A stretch of 64,000 nucleotides of DNA from assembly GCF_025698545.1 (NCBI RefSeq), contig NC_068569.1, forward strand, positions 23,374,001-23,438,000, in the 5' to 3' direction. A model generated the notes under the pieces. It did not search any database. It was not told where the DNA came from and worked only from the letters and a program-made list of their open reading frames with translations. Of this stretch, positions 1 to 11,230 are shown in pieces. How positions within the stretch are numbered: position 1 is the stretch's first letter; every line of letters starts with the position of its first letter. This DNA comes from Gossypium raimondii (lineage: Eukaryota; Streptophyta; Magnoliopsida; Malvales; Malvaceae). The position numbers and the translations under genes are program-made.

Positions 1-406
1 TTATGATTTTAACGATTAAATTAATATTTTTAAATAAAAATTACAAAATTTAATTTCTAACTTTTTTTTTGAATATAGAAAGTAAATCTCAAATTTTATA
101 GGAACATATTTTAATCTTTCAAAAGTAATTGAAACTTTTACTGTAATAATTTTGCTTCTTATTTTTCGAAAACCACACCTCCTTAAGTAGGTAGATATAT
201 GGAGTCGTCAAGGGATTTACCTGGGATGAGAACAGAATACATCAATTTGAATAAAAACATAATTTCACGTCAAAATAGAATCATTGAATATAAACCAATC
301 GACACTGAAAAAGAGGTAATATGTTGAAAGATTATTGAAAAGATGCTGAGGCGTATCTGTCAGGGTCTCCTGCAGTCATGTTATTGATGGTCTTCCATCA
401 CAAGCA
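1..406. other. AT-rich 3' flank of the receptor-kinase gene
   Basis: No gene is visible. The stretch is downstream of the minus-strand receptor kinase and presumably contains its 3' UTR and polyadenylation region, but I cannot place the cleavage site. Confidence 0.4.
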
Positions 407-2824
407 TCAATTTCGTCCCCTCACAAGCATTTGAACTACTTGGCTCATTGATGGTCTTCCATGTCTATCGGCTTCTGTACATTTGATTGCCACCTCCAGT
501 AGACTTTCCAGTTCATTTCTGTCATAATCGTAGCCCATGGCAGGGTCCAGTACCTCTTCAACCCAACATGTTGTTGCAGAAGCACCCATCTTCTTCCCTT
601 TCACCCAAGTTTCTAACCTTTGGTGCCATTTCTCTCCACTGGTTCCAACAACAGGGACACCTACACTTGGGTTCTTCCCTGTCATCATTTCCAACAACAC
701 GATCCCATAGCTATAGATGTCGACTTTGGCAGTGATGGGAAGATTGTAAACCCACTCAGGCGCCACGTAACCTCTTGTTCCTCTAATCTTGGAGAAGCCA
801 GAACCTTTAGGACTGTCTTGATTCAGTAGTTTGGATAATCCAAAATCTGACACTTTAGGATGATAGGTGGAATCCAAGAGTATGTTGTGAGGCTTTACAT
901 CACAGTGCAAAACCCATTCCAAGCACTCTTCATGCAAATAAGCCAGGCCTTTGGCGATGCCCACCGCAATATCCAACCTTTTCTTCCAATCAAGCGAATT
1001 AGACATGAGGTTATTTGCTAACGATCCATTTTCCATGTATTCATACACTAAAAGCCTATGCTTCCCCTCTGCACAGTATCCCCACATCTCAATCAAGCTC
1101 ATGTGATTAAGTCTGCCGATTGTGCTTACTTCTGCGAGGAATTCATCCTCTCCTTGATGCGCTTCAATATTAAGTCGTTTAATGGCTGCAATTCGTTGAT
1201 CCGGTAAAACTCCCTTGTAAACCACCCCACTTCCTCCCCGTCCAATCTCTTCATGAAAACCGCGTGTTGCCTTTTTCAACTCACCGTATGTGAATCTTTT
1301 GAACCCAGTTGCAGCCACAAGGTACCCTGATGTCATCGTCGATGCATCGGGACTTTCCCCAGTTCTGTACAAGAAAACGAACACCAGAAAGACGCACATC
1401 AACTCAAGCAATCCAATTATAGAAGCGCACCAAATCAAAATATTCAATGTTTCATATCCTGTTTTCTTAAGATAAAGTCTGTCTAATTGTCTTGTCTGCT
1501 TGTTGGAGCAATTTAATTTAAATTCCTGAACAGGTTTGTTGTTGTAAGGGAATGATTTGGGGAGTTTCAAGTAAAGGGTTCCACTGTAGCTATTGTAACG
1601 ATGACCATTGCGCAATTCCCATTTTGAGTAACAGCGATAGGCACCATCTTCTGGGAAATATCTATATTGAAAAGCTTTACAACATGAATCCAAGCAAACT
1701 CTGAGGCACTCCTGGAAGGTGTAATTCCGGAGGTTGTCGTAATGGTAGCCAAAAAAGTTAACATGACGAAGTTGAACAAAGTTGACATCATCATTACATA
1801 AAAGCTCAAATTCTGGTTCGCACCCATCGTTCCAATCCGCATGGTTTTTCATCTTGAACCCTGGGGGACAACCACACTTGGGACCCCAACGTGGATCATA
1901 GCTACATATACTATTTGGTCCACAGGCTCCATGAATCCTACAGGAGTTAGACATAGCTTGCCATGTCACAAACCAAACCCCCTGTTCTTCGAGACTGTAT
2001 AATCTAAGGTTACCATCAAAATCAAGGGTTAATCTTCTCCAAGGTCCAATACCAAAATCACTTGATCTGAACTCCATTTTGTCAGAAGATGTAAAATGGC
2101 CTGAAGAATCCAACACTGCGGTTCTGCTATAATTGTATCTAGTTCTGCCTTGGTGGTAGTCCAAGATGGTTGAATCCGGCCAGTAGATGCTGGATGTGTC
2201 GGAACCATTCAAGACAAGACGAAGAACATTATCATCGTCAAACAACAACCTGTATTTTCCTGAAGAATGGTTAGCTCGGCTTCGTGCTGATACTAGCCTT
2301 TTGTATTGATTGAGGGGTTGTCCAGGGAGAAGCGTATCAGTTGGTGAATCAAAGCTTTGCCAAAGAGTAAGATTGTCTCGAGTTTGGAGAACGAGATTAC
2401 CTGAATCAAGGAGATTCAACTGCGACCAAGAGGCATCTATAACTGACTTATTGCTCGTCCAGATTACGGATTCGGCATCGGTTATGATGATTTCATTGGT
2501 TTCGAGTATGGACAGCTTTGATCGCTTTCCATTAACAGGCACATCCCGGTTTGCCATCCAAACTAGAGTGTGACTGCCGTCATGGCAAGGCTTGGTGAAC
2601 CAGATGGAGAAGCAATGAGCGTTTTGGCCGACGGGGTAAAAGCCAGCGGAGAACACGCCGTTACCCGATTTCAAAACATCACCTGGATTCTCCACAGACA
2701 GAGACGAACCTTTGCTTAGATATGGAACAGCTGACGATGTTAACCCGAGGAGCAGGAACAATATGATAAGCATGGATTTAAAACACTTGGTGGCCATGAA
2801 TATTTCTTGGCCTGTAAAATTCAT
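407..2824 (-). CDS. G-type lectin S-receptor-like Ser/Thr protein kinase (ZmPK1-like)
   Basis: Single-exon reading frame of 805 residues, the usual size for S-domain receptor kinases. In order: a hydrophobic signal peptide (about 10-33), a mannose-binding B-lectin domain (about 40-165), the S-locus glycoprotein region, an EGF-like Cys cluster (about 295-325), a PAN-type Cys cluster (about 365-400), one transmembrane helix (about 462-486) and a cytoplasmic kinase domain (about 523-800). Kinase landmarks visible are the Gly-rich loop GRGGSG (528-533), Lys549 in AAIKR, the catalytic loop HCDVKPHN, DFG (660-662) and APE (688-690). HCD replaces HRD, so this is a non-RD kinase, a class often linked to immune receptors; that role is inference. 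The start could be Met1 or Met10 (at 2797); Met10 gives the more typical signal peptide. Expected at the plasma membrane. The ligand is unknown. Confidence 0.9.
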   Translation of the reverse strand: MNFTGQEIFMATKCFKSMLIILFLLLGLTSSAVPYLSKGSSLSVENPGDVLKSGNGVFSAGFYPVGQNAHCFSIWFTKPCHDGSHTLVWMANRDVPVNGKRSKLSILETNEIIITDAESVIWTSNKSVIDASWSQLNLLDSGNLVLQTRDNLTLWQSFDSPTDTLLPGQPLNQYKRLVSARSRANHSSGKYRLLFDDDNVLRLVLNGSDTSSIYWPDSTILDYHQGRTRYNYSRTAVLDSSGHFTSSDKMEFRSSDFGIGPWRRLTLDFDGNLRLYSLEEQGVWFVTWQAMSNSCRIHGACGPNSICSYDPRWGPKCGCPPGFKMKNHADWNDGCEPEFELLCNDDVNFVQLRHVNFFGYHYDNLRNYTFQECLRVCLDSCCKAFQYRYFPEDGAYRCYSKWELRNGHRYNSYSGTLYLKLPKSFPYNNKPVQEFKLNCSNKQTRQLDRLYLKKTGYETLNILIWCASIIGLLELMCVFLVFVFLYRTGESPDASTMTSGYLVAATGFKRFTYGELKKATRGFHEEIGRGGSGVVYKGVLPDQRIAAIKRLNIEAHQGEDEFLAEVSTIGRLNHMSLIEMWGYCAEGKHRLLVYEYMENGSLANNLMSNSLDWKKRLDIAVGIAKGLAYLHEECLEWVLHCDVKPHNILLDSTYHPKVSDFGLSKLLNQDSPKGSGFSKIRGTRGYVAPEWVYNLPITAKVDIYSYGIVLLEMMTGKNPSVGVPVVGTSGEKWHQRLETWVKGKKMGASATTCWVEEVLDPAMGYDYDRNELESLLEVAIKCTEADRHGRPSMSQVVQMLVRGRN

Positions 2825-3321
2825 GTCATGGACCCAATATTCTCTTCACCAACTTCAGCTTTTTGCACCAATTTACCTGCATCTTCTCAACTTTACCATC
2901 GGGAAATCAACTTGTTTGTACCATTTCATTCTCTTCCAAACTCGATCACTAGCGGTGTTTCTTATCAATTGAAAGCCGCGTGTTTTAGGAAAGCTTCCTT
3001 TGACATTTCTTGATAGACTTTTTAGCTGTGGAAATTTCACATAATTTGTTATAAAAAGGTGAATGCAAGAACTTTCAAGTGTCATTAGTCAATGTCAGAA
3101 TGGTTTCTTATTTTTATGTTCGCACCCAGCCCTTTTCCATCCCCTTAAGACAAAGAGAAATCAATCATCTGACTTTTACACTTCCAAAAGTCTTCATGCA
3201 CCATTCACAATGTCTTGCAAAATTACCACGCTGAAAGGTCTATGCTATCTGTACCGATACTTCAGTCAATTCTCAGAATTTAGTTTAAACAAATTAGTTT
3301 ATATATAAAGTGTGTTATTTA
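2825..3321. other. Upstream region of the receptor-kinase gene
   Basis: Promoter and 5' leader of the minus-strand kinase are expected here. Short open frames occur on both strands but none resembles a protein I know. I do not see a convincing TATA box at a fixed distance. Confidence 0.35.
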
Positions 3322-3935
3322 ATTTCGAGTGAGTATTTGATCGAATCGAGTGAAAAAATTTTGAGTTAATCAAGTTCACGAATCATATTTTATCATCTAG
3401 CTTGATTTGATATTTTTTCAAATCGAGTCGAATTGAATGAAATTCGAGTAAAATTGTTTAAGTTAAATTAAAAACTAAACATGTCAAATTAAAATATTAT
3501 TACAGTATAACTAATTCCATATTAGAACACATCAATTTAAAATCATATATATTTGAAAACTTTTTTAAAGCAAAATAACAAGAAATTAAGATACTTTAAT
3601 ATTATAAACTTGTATAATTAATTAATTTAGGTCCCAAAATTATTATTTTAATTTTTTAAATTTTCTAGAATTCTTATAATTTTATAAAATATATATATAT
3701 AAATTTTGAAAATTAAAATTATTTTGAAATTTTTTGTAATTTTTGTTGAGAGAGAGACCAATTTGTTCATTTTCAAAGTTGATCGAGACCAAAAGAGTAT
3801 TTACACCAATCTATTATTAGAATTATTCAAATTGTAAATTTCAATTTGACTCGAACTCGAAACTCGAATCGAGTTATTTGAGTTGACTCGAATAATTTGA
3901 ATAACTCGATTCGATTAACTTGAATTTTTTTAAAA
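3322..3935. repeat. MITE-like element with TCGA-rich inverted ends
   Basis: Both ends are rich in repeated AATCGAGT/ACTCGATT words. The left end (about 3322-3440) is an imperfect reverse complement of the right end (about 3840-3935), with an AT-rich centre and no coding capacity. This is the layout of a miniature inverted-repeat or fold-back element. I could not identify a target duplication. Confidence 0.45.
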
Positions 3936-5295
3936 AATTATAAAAACCAAATACATTTATAAAAATCATTAATTTTTTTAGAAAATTATTAAAATCTTTT
4001 AAAATGATAGAAAGTTAATTATAAACAATATTACAATATTTTAAAATAGTTGCAAGCTTCTTGGAATTGTTATCTTTATAATGATATCTATACATAAAAT
4101 CCAGAAAGAAATTGGGCAAAAACAATCCCACTGTTGTTGGGCTTTGTTATATATACATATTTTTATAATTATTCTTTAATTTTTATTTTAATAATTGCTA
4201 ATAATTGATTGAACACAGTTTATGATTGCAATCCATTTTTTTAATGTCCAAAAAGATTTAATCAATAAAAATGTTAGGAATTAAAGTTGAAAAAATTAAT
4301 GACTAAAATGAGAGAAGTGATTTACTTTCACGACATATTTTTTTTTGGTTTAAGATTATAAAATTATCACGTAATTAAATTGAATCTTGATTATTTTGAA
4401 GCCGAGTTGAATGAGATCTGAAAAGAAGAAATAAGTATTCAAGATATCAAATTCGTTATCACTTTTTTTATTAGATGGTTTAATTTGAATGACAGAATGT
4501 TTATGTTTTGATTAAAATGATGACTACCAACAAGTATTGGAAGTAATGGTTTGTTCATAATTAAAATTTGAATATGACATGGTTGAATTGAACAATCACA
4601 AATCTCGAAAGAATTAGTCTCTATAAACTCAAATAAAAAAAAACTCGAAAGTTTTTTCAACGAGGGAGTCAACATGCCATTGTGTTGAATAGCAGTTAGT
4701 TGAGAATTATTGTTATGATACTAACTATTATCAACCTACTAACCTGCTAGTCTGTCAGGTCTTGACCCACACTCAGTATGGGTTTGCACGTGCATAGTGT
4801 TCGCACATTCGTAGCATAGGCGAGCCCAATATGAGGACGCGTAATACGTAATATGAGTTTGCCTACACGTGGTGCGAACTTTATGTATGCGAACCCACTT
4901 CAAGTATACGTGTGTTGATCCTAAAGTAAAGTACGTGTCATCATGCATGGCGATCTACTTAGCGTCTCGCAATTATAATATAGTGCTCGTATTATATAAA
5001 TACACAGAATTAACCAGTAAAATAAACACTAAAAAAATCATATAAATTATTGGTGTCATTTTTAGTTGGTGAAATGTGAGAAGACCTAAATAATATTGAC
5101 ACAAACACCTTTGGAAACCACAACATTATATGTAATAATCATAAATTTAAGAAACAATTGTTTCAATTTTCATACTCGAAATTACAACAGAATCACACAA
5201 CTACTTCACCAGCTTAAATACAAATGAAAAATCCCAAGGTAAATATAAGAAAATAAGAACCAACCCAAACGTAAAACAAAAACCCAATACTACAA
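3936..5295. other. AT-rich intergenic stretch
   Basis: Mostly AT-rich, low-complexity sequence. A distinctly less AT-rich patch at about 4740-4960 contains repeated 'tgcgaac'/'cacgtg'-like words and has no homologue that I recognise. No gene is supported. The last 100-130 bases probably hold the 3' UTR of the F-box gene. Confidence 0.35.
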
Positions 5296-5772
5296 TTATC
5301 TGCGCCTGCTTGTGAAATGCATCTTCTCATAATACTGTATAGAGAGAAGAGACAAACAAAGGTGAACCTCATCTTTTCCCCACCGAGCCGGCGGCTTGGA
5401 GTTTATAATCTTGGGCGGAGCCCAAGGCAAAGGTGAAGCAGCTTGGGGTTTGGAAAGCGGCCAAAGGTAACGGGAGTGGAGACGGCGGAAACCACCGAGA
5501 GGTAAAACAACGGATCTAAGCTGTTGGGTTCCGCAACCGATGTTAGCCCAGTGCCTGGTACAGATCAACTCCCAAAGACGCTCGTCTCTGGCAGTTTTGA
5601 GCCACAGCTTACTAACGCAGGAGGCCATTGCTAAGGTCCTGGCATCAACGTGTTTCAGAACCTCGTACAAAAGGTTTTCATCCAAATTCATGAACCCCCC
5701 AGTTTCGGGGTCTTCCTTTACTCTCTTCAAATTGGGTTGGGGGGAGGGAGAATCTGGGGAAATTCGTTTCAT
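5296..5772 (-). CDS. GID2: GID2/SLEEPY1-type F-box protein, gibberellin signalling
   Basis: Intronless, 158 residues, close to the size of Arabidopsis SLY1 (about 150). After a basic N-terminus it shows an F-box (about 29-75), then the GGF motif (93-95, within LGGFRRLHS) and the C-terminal LSL motif (140-142), the conserved regions of the GID2/SLY1 family. Known role: this protein is the substrate-recognition subunit of an SCF ubiquitin ligase that binds DELLA repressors after gibberellin perception by GID1 and sends them to the proteasome. The F-box contacts SKP1/ASK, and the GGF/LSL region is needed for DELLA binding. It acts in the nucleus. The start is the first ATG of the frame and matches the family N-terminus (MKR). 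There is a low-complexity insertion (about 108-127) between GGF and LSL. Nothing looks broken. Function is assigned by recognised similarity. Confidence 0.93.
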   Translation of the reverse strand: MKRISPDSPSPQPNLKRVKEDPETGGFMNLDENLLYEVLKHVDARTLAMASCVSKLWLKTARDERLWELICTRHWANIGCGTQQLRSVVLPLGGFRRLHSRYLWPLSKPQAASPLPWAPPKIINSKPPARWGKDEVHLCLSLLSIQYYEKMHFTSRRR

Positions 5773-6184
5773 TGGAAGAAGCAGGAGCCTTCACAGTTGG
5801 GGGTATCTTGTTGTTGAGATTTAATGTGAAAAAAGGAAAGGGCATTGGGTGGTGGGGTGGGTGAGGGTTATTGGAGCCGCTTTTGTTGGGTATCAATGAG
5901 GACAAACAAGATAAATGGATGTGGTGCTGTACGGTTCCTCTGTTTTCTTTTTCATGTTCGGATAATGAATTCACAACTTTGTCTATTCTGCTTTCCTTTT
6001 TTTTTTTCCTGTACAAATCTATTCTGCATTTATGAGTATTTTTTTATTTTTCAAAAAAATTTACAAATAGTTGTTTAATTTTATAATTTAAAATATTTAA
6101 ATTAAAAATTAAAAATTTATGTTTGATGAAATTTAAATTTTTAACTTTCGAAAAATATAAAGCATGAATATTTCAATTAATAAA
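5773..6184. other. Upstream region of the GID2-like gene
   Basis: Expected 5' UTR and promoter of the minus-strand F-box gene. The G/C-rich part (5773-5960) is the likely leader. The open frame reading into it is not convincing protein. Confidence 0.4.
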
Positions 6185-7150
6185 AATATAAAGAAAAGTT
6201 TAAGAGTGCAAAAAACTCTCCAATTTTTTCAAAAACAAGTTATTAAGCCTTACTTTTTTTTTTTTGCACTTATTTGGATACTTGAACTTTCAAAATACAT
6301 CAGAAAAACCCTGAAACCTTTAAAAAAAATTAAGCCCCTACTTTTTTCTACACTCTATTGGGTATTTGAACTTTCAAAATACATCAAAAATCTTTAAATT
6401 TTTTAAAAAAGACAATTAAAAATCAATAAAATTATAAAAATTAAAATCAATAAAAGCTATAAATATTATTAAATTTTAATAAAAATTCAAATATAAAAAT
6501 TAGAAAAGAATTAGAAAAATATAAAATTGTAAAAATTATAAAATATATAGAAATATAAAAAATTATAAATTTTATAAAGTCGTAAGAAAATTATTAAAAT
6601 ATAAATTTTGTAAAAATATTTATAAAAATTATCGTATCAAAAGAAACATTTTATGATTTTCTATAACTTTTATTAATTTTTTATCATTTTTCGCACATGT
6701 CACGTGTGTTGTAACACGCGATGACTTTAATTGAAAAAAATAGGGTCATTAATTTTTATGATTTTTATAAAATTTTACAATTTTTTTATTTTTTACGATT
6801 TTATACAAAATTTCTAATATTTAATAAATTTTAAATTGTTTATATTTTAATTAAAATTTAATAAATTTTCTAAAATTTATTTTTATTTTTATAAATTTTT
6901 TTCTAATTTTAATAAGAGCATGGGCTTAATTGCTTTATTGAAAAATTTTAATGCTCTTTTTATGTATTTTGAAAGTTTAAGTACTCAACTGAGTGAAAAA
7001 AAAGGAGCAAGGGCTTAAATACTTTTTTTAATAAGTTTGAGGGCTTTTTTTATGCATTTTGAACGTTCAAGTACTTAATTGAGTACAAAAAAAAGAAAGG
7101 ACGTAATTGCTTTTTTTAAACAACTTGAAGACTTTTTACACCATTAAGCC
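6185..7150. repeat. Fold-back repeat with doubled arms ('gggcttaattgc' type)
   Basis: Left arm 6185-6410 and right arm 6920-7150 are imperfect reverse complements. Each arm holds two tandem versions of a module containing 'cttgaactttcaaaatacat' or its complement, plus poly-T and 'ttaagccc' words. The centre is very AT-rich and has no coding frame. I interpret this as a non-autonomous fold-back or MITE-type transposon. Confidence 0.6.
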
Positions 7151-7416
7151 TATAAAAAATTAAAAACCTTAAAAACTTATAAAAAAATTAAAATTCTAAA
7201 AAGTACTTATTTAAAAAAGAAAGTCTCAAATTTCAGAACATAATAAAAAGTGAAGTTGCTCAGGGCTTTCTTGATTGGGATTAGGATTTCTGGCTTTTAT
7301 TGGGCCTTTATCGTTTATAAGGCTTGGGCTTTTATTTGTTTATTTATATAAAACACGGGTGGGATATGTTTTGAATAAACAATCTTAAAATAAAATTTGA
7401 TAAAAAGACGATGATT
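7151..7416. other. AT-rich spacer
   Basis: Nothing recognisable beyond AT-rich sequence between two repeats. Confidence 0.3.
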
Positions 7417-7945
7417 AAAGGTATTTATGAATCGGATCAGATCGGGTTCAAGTTGGACCTATGCATAATATTAATTATCTTTATGTCTGTCCAAGCTCTG
7501 CCCGGCTCAAAATATAAGCTTAAAATTTTGCTCAAGTCCATTTATATTTGTAAATGGTTAACTTGAGCCTGTTTTAGAACTACTCATATTATTTTTTAAA
7601 TTTTTTAAAAATATATATTTATATTATTTTAATTTAATATTTAATAATTTAATATATTGCGTATTTATTAAACTTTTATATATAATCATCTTAACATTTT
7701 TTAATATTTATATTATAGTATATATAAAAAACATAATATAAAATTACTAACTTAAAAACAAGTCGGGTCGAGCCGAGCTCGGGCCTAGAAAGTTCAAACC
7801 TGAGTTTAGCTCATATTTTAAAAACACATAATTTATTTTTCTGCCTAAGCCCATTTTTCAAGCCTAATAATTTTATCAAAATCCTCTTAAATTTCAGACA
7901 GACCTTCGAGCTTGAACAATTAACCTGACCCATGAACGGTCTAGC
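7417..7945 (+). repeat. Dispersed repeat family A, copy 1
   Basis: Contains 'tcgggcctagaaagttcaa', 'cctaagcccatttttcaag' and 'gacccatgaacggtctag', which recur in the same order and orientation at 43300-43690 and 60845-61210. The ends look like short inverted repeats: 'ggtatttatgaatcgg' on the left against the complement of 'cccatgaacggtct' on the right. It is non-coding and probably a non-autonomous DNA transposon. Confidence 0.5.
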
Positions 7946-8977
7946 AATGATGAGCATTAATTTAGATACTTAAATATATTAAAATTTGATTTTTATTTAA
8001 TTATACATTAAAAAATTATATATAAATATATTTATTTTTATATTGTGTAAATATTTATGATTAATAGTTGATAAATTGTCAGTCACAGTATTTAACTTCA
8101 CAAATAATGTTTAAATATTATAATTTATCTCATATTTTTATTAGATTTTAAAAGAGTATGTATCACCTACTCATAATTCATAAATAATTCATTGAAGTCT
8201 AAAATTTTCAAACAAAAGAATTCAATTTGATCCAAATATTTTCAAATTCAATGAGTGAGATAAGATATTACCACTTGTTTGATTCTACAAAATTAGTCAT
8301 TTAATTATTAGTCCATAATCTTATCGAAATTTAAAATTTCAGTCATTCGTCCATTAAGTCTCCGGTAACATTGACATAGCCTTAAATAATAAATTTAGCT
8401 CTCCAAATTCTATCAATTTGATCTTAATTCTAAAACTTCAAAATATTTTATCGATTTAATATTAATTTTAAATTTTCAAAATTAAAAAAACTTTTAAAAT
8501 AATTTTTTAAAAGTTCATTTTGAATAAAAATAGTTACAAAAATATAATTTATATTTATAAATAAATTAATAAGTCATTTTTCCCTTTTTCTTTGTTTCTT
8601 CAATAGAATCCCATGCATGCTTAAATTGCTTCGTGTCAGAAGTTTTTAAAAGAGAGTTTCAGTTCGACTGTTCTGTATTCCAAATGTTGAGAAGAGAAAC
8701 TAATTCAAGTAAAACTAGTGACTGAATTTGCATGAAACAGATCATTGAAGAACATGCAATGAAACTGAACCCTGGCGAGTTTCCTCGAAAGTAAATCATC
8801 AATGAACACAATTTCTTCCACCTTCATTCTCTATATTGCATTGTGCCAATGAATTGAGCAGCAAAAAGACAATCAACCCATGATAATCAAGCACATTTAG
8901 AAGCAGATCTCAAGAAAAGCCCAAGATACCAATTACTAAGTTAAACAAAAGAGCCCCTGAATGATAAATAGAGAAAC
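7946..8977. other. AT-rich spacer and 3' region of the WPP gene
   Basis: AT-rich sequence without coding potential up to about 8600. The less AT-rich part next to 8978 is the likely 3' UTR of the WPP-domain gene. Confidence 0.35.
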
Positions 8978-9439
8978 TCAAGCCTCGGCCTTAGTGGACG
9001 AAGATATGAACTCTTCACCGCCCGCACTTACTGCGTTATTCGAGTCTACTTGAGCCGAATCTGATGGAGCGGCGGTCGACGTAGTGGAAGCAGCTCGAGC
9101 TTTGACAGTGTCCAGCATACGTTTGCTCATCTCCTTGGAATACACCTGGAGGATCTCCATGCCGTTGTCATCTTCGCCGGAGAACGATGCCCCGGCGAGC
9201 GAGAAAGCCTCCTGTTCGATCGACACGGCAGCGGCGGAGGCTTCCTCTTTGGGGATAGTTCCGTAGCGTTTGGATATGAGGGATTGTGAGGAGGACAGCG
9301 TCTCGATGAGACGGTTGATGACGGCATCCCGGGTCCGTTGGGTGGGGGGCCAAATTCGATGGGTGAGATTGTTGAGCTTGGCGGAGGTGTCGCCTACTTG
9401 ATGGCTCTTCGTCGCAGCGGTGGAATCAGGACCCTCCAT
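8978..9439 (-). CDS. WPP-domain / MFP1 attachment factor 1-like protein
   Basis: Intronless, 153 residues when started at the ATG at 9439. The frame is open upstream to 9502 but only through a non-ATG start, and family members begin as here (ME-G). The WPP signature is visible at 30-32 within RIWPPTQRTRDAV, followed by the rest of the domain to about 110 (SKRYG, EEASAAA, IEQEAF, MEILQVYSKEM) and a Ser/Ala-rich tail. Known role: WPP1/WPP2/MAF1 proteins associate with the nuclear envelope and Golgi and bind coiled-coil partners (MFP1, WIT proteins). The same domain targets plant RanGAP to the nuclear rim. This copy is the small stand-alone type without a RanGAP leucine-rich-repeat region. Confidence 0.9.
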   Translation of the reverse strand: MEGPDSTAATKSHQVGDTSAKLNNLTHRIWPPTQRTRDAVINRLIETLSSSQSLISKRYGTIPKEEASAAAVSIEQEAFSLAGASFSGEDDNGMEILQVYSKEMSKRMLDTVKARAASTTSTAAPSDSAQVDSNNAVSAGGEEFISSSTKAEA

Positions 9440-10725
9440 TTGTATTGGGTGGTGACACTGAGGAGAGAGTGGGGAAATACTTGCTATTTGTTCTAGAAGC
9501 AAGCCAAGTAAATAGCAGAGAAAAAGTTAAGCTATTTAAGCTCCATGGGCTTGCTTCATGTGTTTGTAACCCTTGTCAGTCACTTAAACTGGTTGTTGCA
9601 GTGTACAAAATATCGAAACAAAACTCTCACCAAATTCCAAGACCTTTTATTTCGTTGTGCCCATTTTCATTTTTATTTTTGACAATCCAACGTTTTATTC
9701 AGACAAGTGCGGTTTATAAAAGAACGTGAAACACTCAAGGATTCAAAGTATCCAACTATGATTGTAGCCTCAGTGTTGAACTACGGACATTGGGAAATCT
9801 GACTTATTCCTGTTAAGACATCAAGCTCAAACCTGGGACAACTGACATTGTCTGATACCACACAGCTAACTCATACTTCTGAAAGAACATTGATCAATGG
9901 AGCTACCAATTTTTAGCTTTTGGCATGCTGATATTATCTCATATAGCTTAGATGCTGAATTGTTTGTGATCTTTAAAGTTAAGTTGGGTCTCTCCCAACT
10001 GATTTTAGATTAGATGCTTAACATAATAAGCAAGCACAGATATGCAGTTTATCACTATCGGATTTATTAAAGTGAGTAATATCTTAAATTATTGATTGCC
10101 TGTGAGCACAGTCTTCTCCTGATTCCAACTTAAAATTTTGAGGCCCGAAAGTTGTAGAGTCTAACCAAAGCGTAGGGATCCCCGTGAAATCCTAGTGGAC
10201 TAGTCTTGGAATGATTCATGAGGTGGTTGCTGGTGGTGGAAACAACCGCAGCTCCCATTCATGATGGCAGATTGGGTAGGTGAGGTTCAGCTACCAACGC
10301 CTTTTGACCAACAATTCTACTGAAATTACAGTAATCATAAAAAGGTTTTTAATAGAGTTGAGGATGTCTACTAATTGAGATGGTCCATCGCAATAACTCA
10401 AGTACAGATAACGTAAATTCATGATTATACATCTGTATGGCTGTCATTGCCATATGAAAGATGTACATAAAAATTTGATGATAGGAATCAACCCCAATAT
10501 CTGATGCAGTAGATCAACTGATCATTTGTTTGAAACATTGTGGACTATGATGAAGATTGCCCAACAATATGGTGGTCCTGGACTCTGAACCTAACCCATT
10601 CCTCATTTCAGAAAGGTCCCACCCCACGTGAACACCCTCTCCGTTTCTGGTGTCGCCACTCACGTCTACCGATGAATCCCACCAAACGTTCCTCCTACTA
10701 ATCAAGTCACAGATTTATACATTCA
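9440..10725. other. Intergenic stretch upstream of the WPP gene
   Basis: The first 100-200 bases should include the 5' UTR and promoter of the WPP gene. A moderately GC-rich patch at 10130-10330 and short open frames near 10514-10705 do not resemble known proteins or structured RNAs that I can defend. The Harbinger element begins at the right edge. Confidence 0.35.
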
Positions 10726-11230
10726 CAACTTGTTTGGTTTGGTGTATTGGCTTAGCCAATACACCCCTAATTGGTGGATCCCATTTAATCCCACTTCAAT
10801 CTTCTGTTTAGTTCAGGGTATTGGCTAATACCCGTCTATTACATTACACCCCTAATCCCCAAAATCCACCGATTTCTATTACATTCCTCTTTCTCAGATT
10901 AGGTGCTGCTTGAGTTTTAGACCCTGTTTTACCCTCCTGCTTCCCCTTTCCGTCTTCTGTTTCTTCCTTCTGTCTTTCTTTTGCTGAAGATTACAATAGA
11001 ATCGACGCTTGGCCTTCTCAACCTTTTATTTTCGGAGTTTACTGCAACTGGAAAGGTAAATTCATATTTCTAACTCTCTTTTGCTCTCAAATTTATATGG
11101 ATTCCTGTATTTTAATTAGCTTAAGTTCCGAGTAGATTTCTATTTCTTAAAGGTTTTTGTTGCTAGTGGAAATTGGAACTCGATTGCAATGTAAATTGTC
11201 TCGTTTTCTCTGTTTTAATTAGCAATGTAA

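Noticed and set aside
5678-6016. 112-codon minus-strand frame upstream of the GID2-like gene
   Set aside because: It overlaps the 5' leader and start of the F-box gene in another frame and has low-complexity content.
10540-10595. Possible box C/D snoRNA (ATGATGA ... CTGA)
   Set aside because: The spacing is too short, there is no terminal stem and no second box pair. The motifs occur by chance at this rate.
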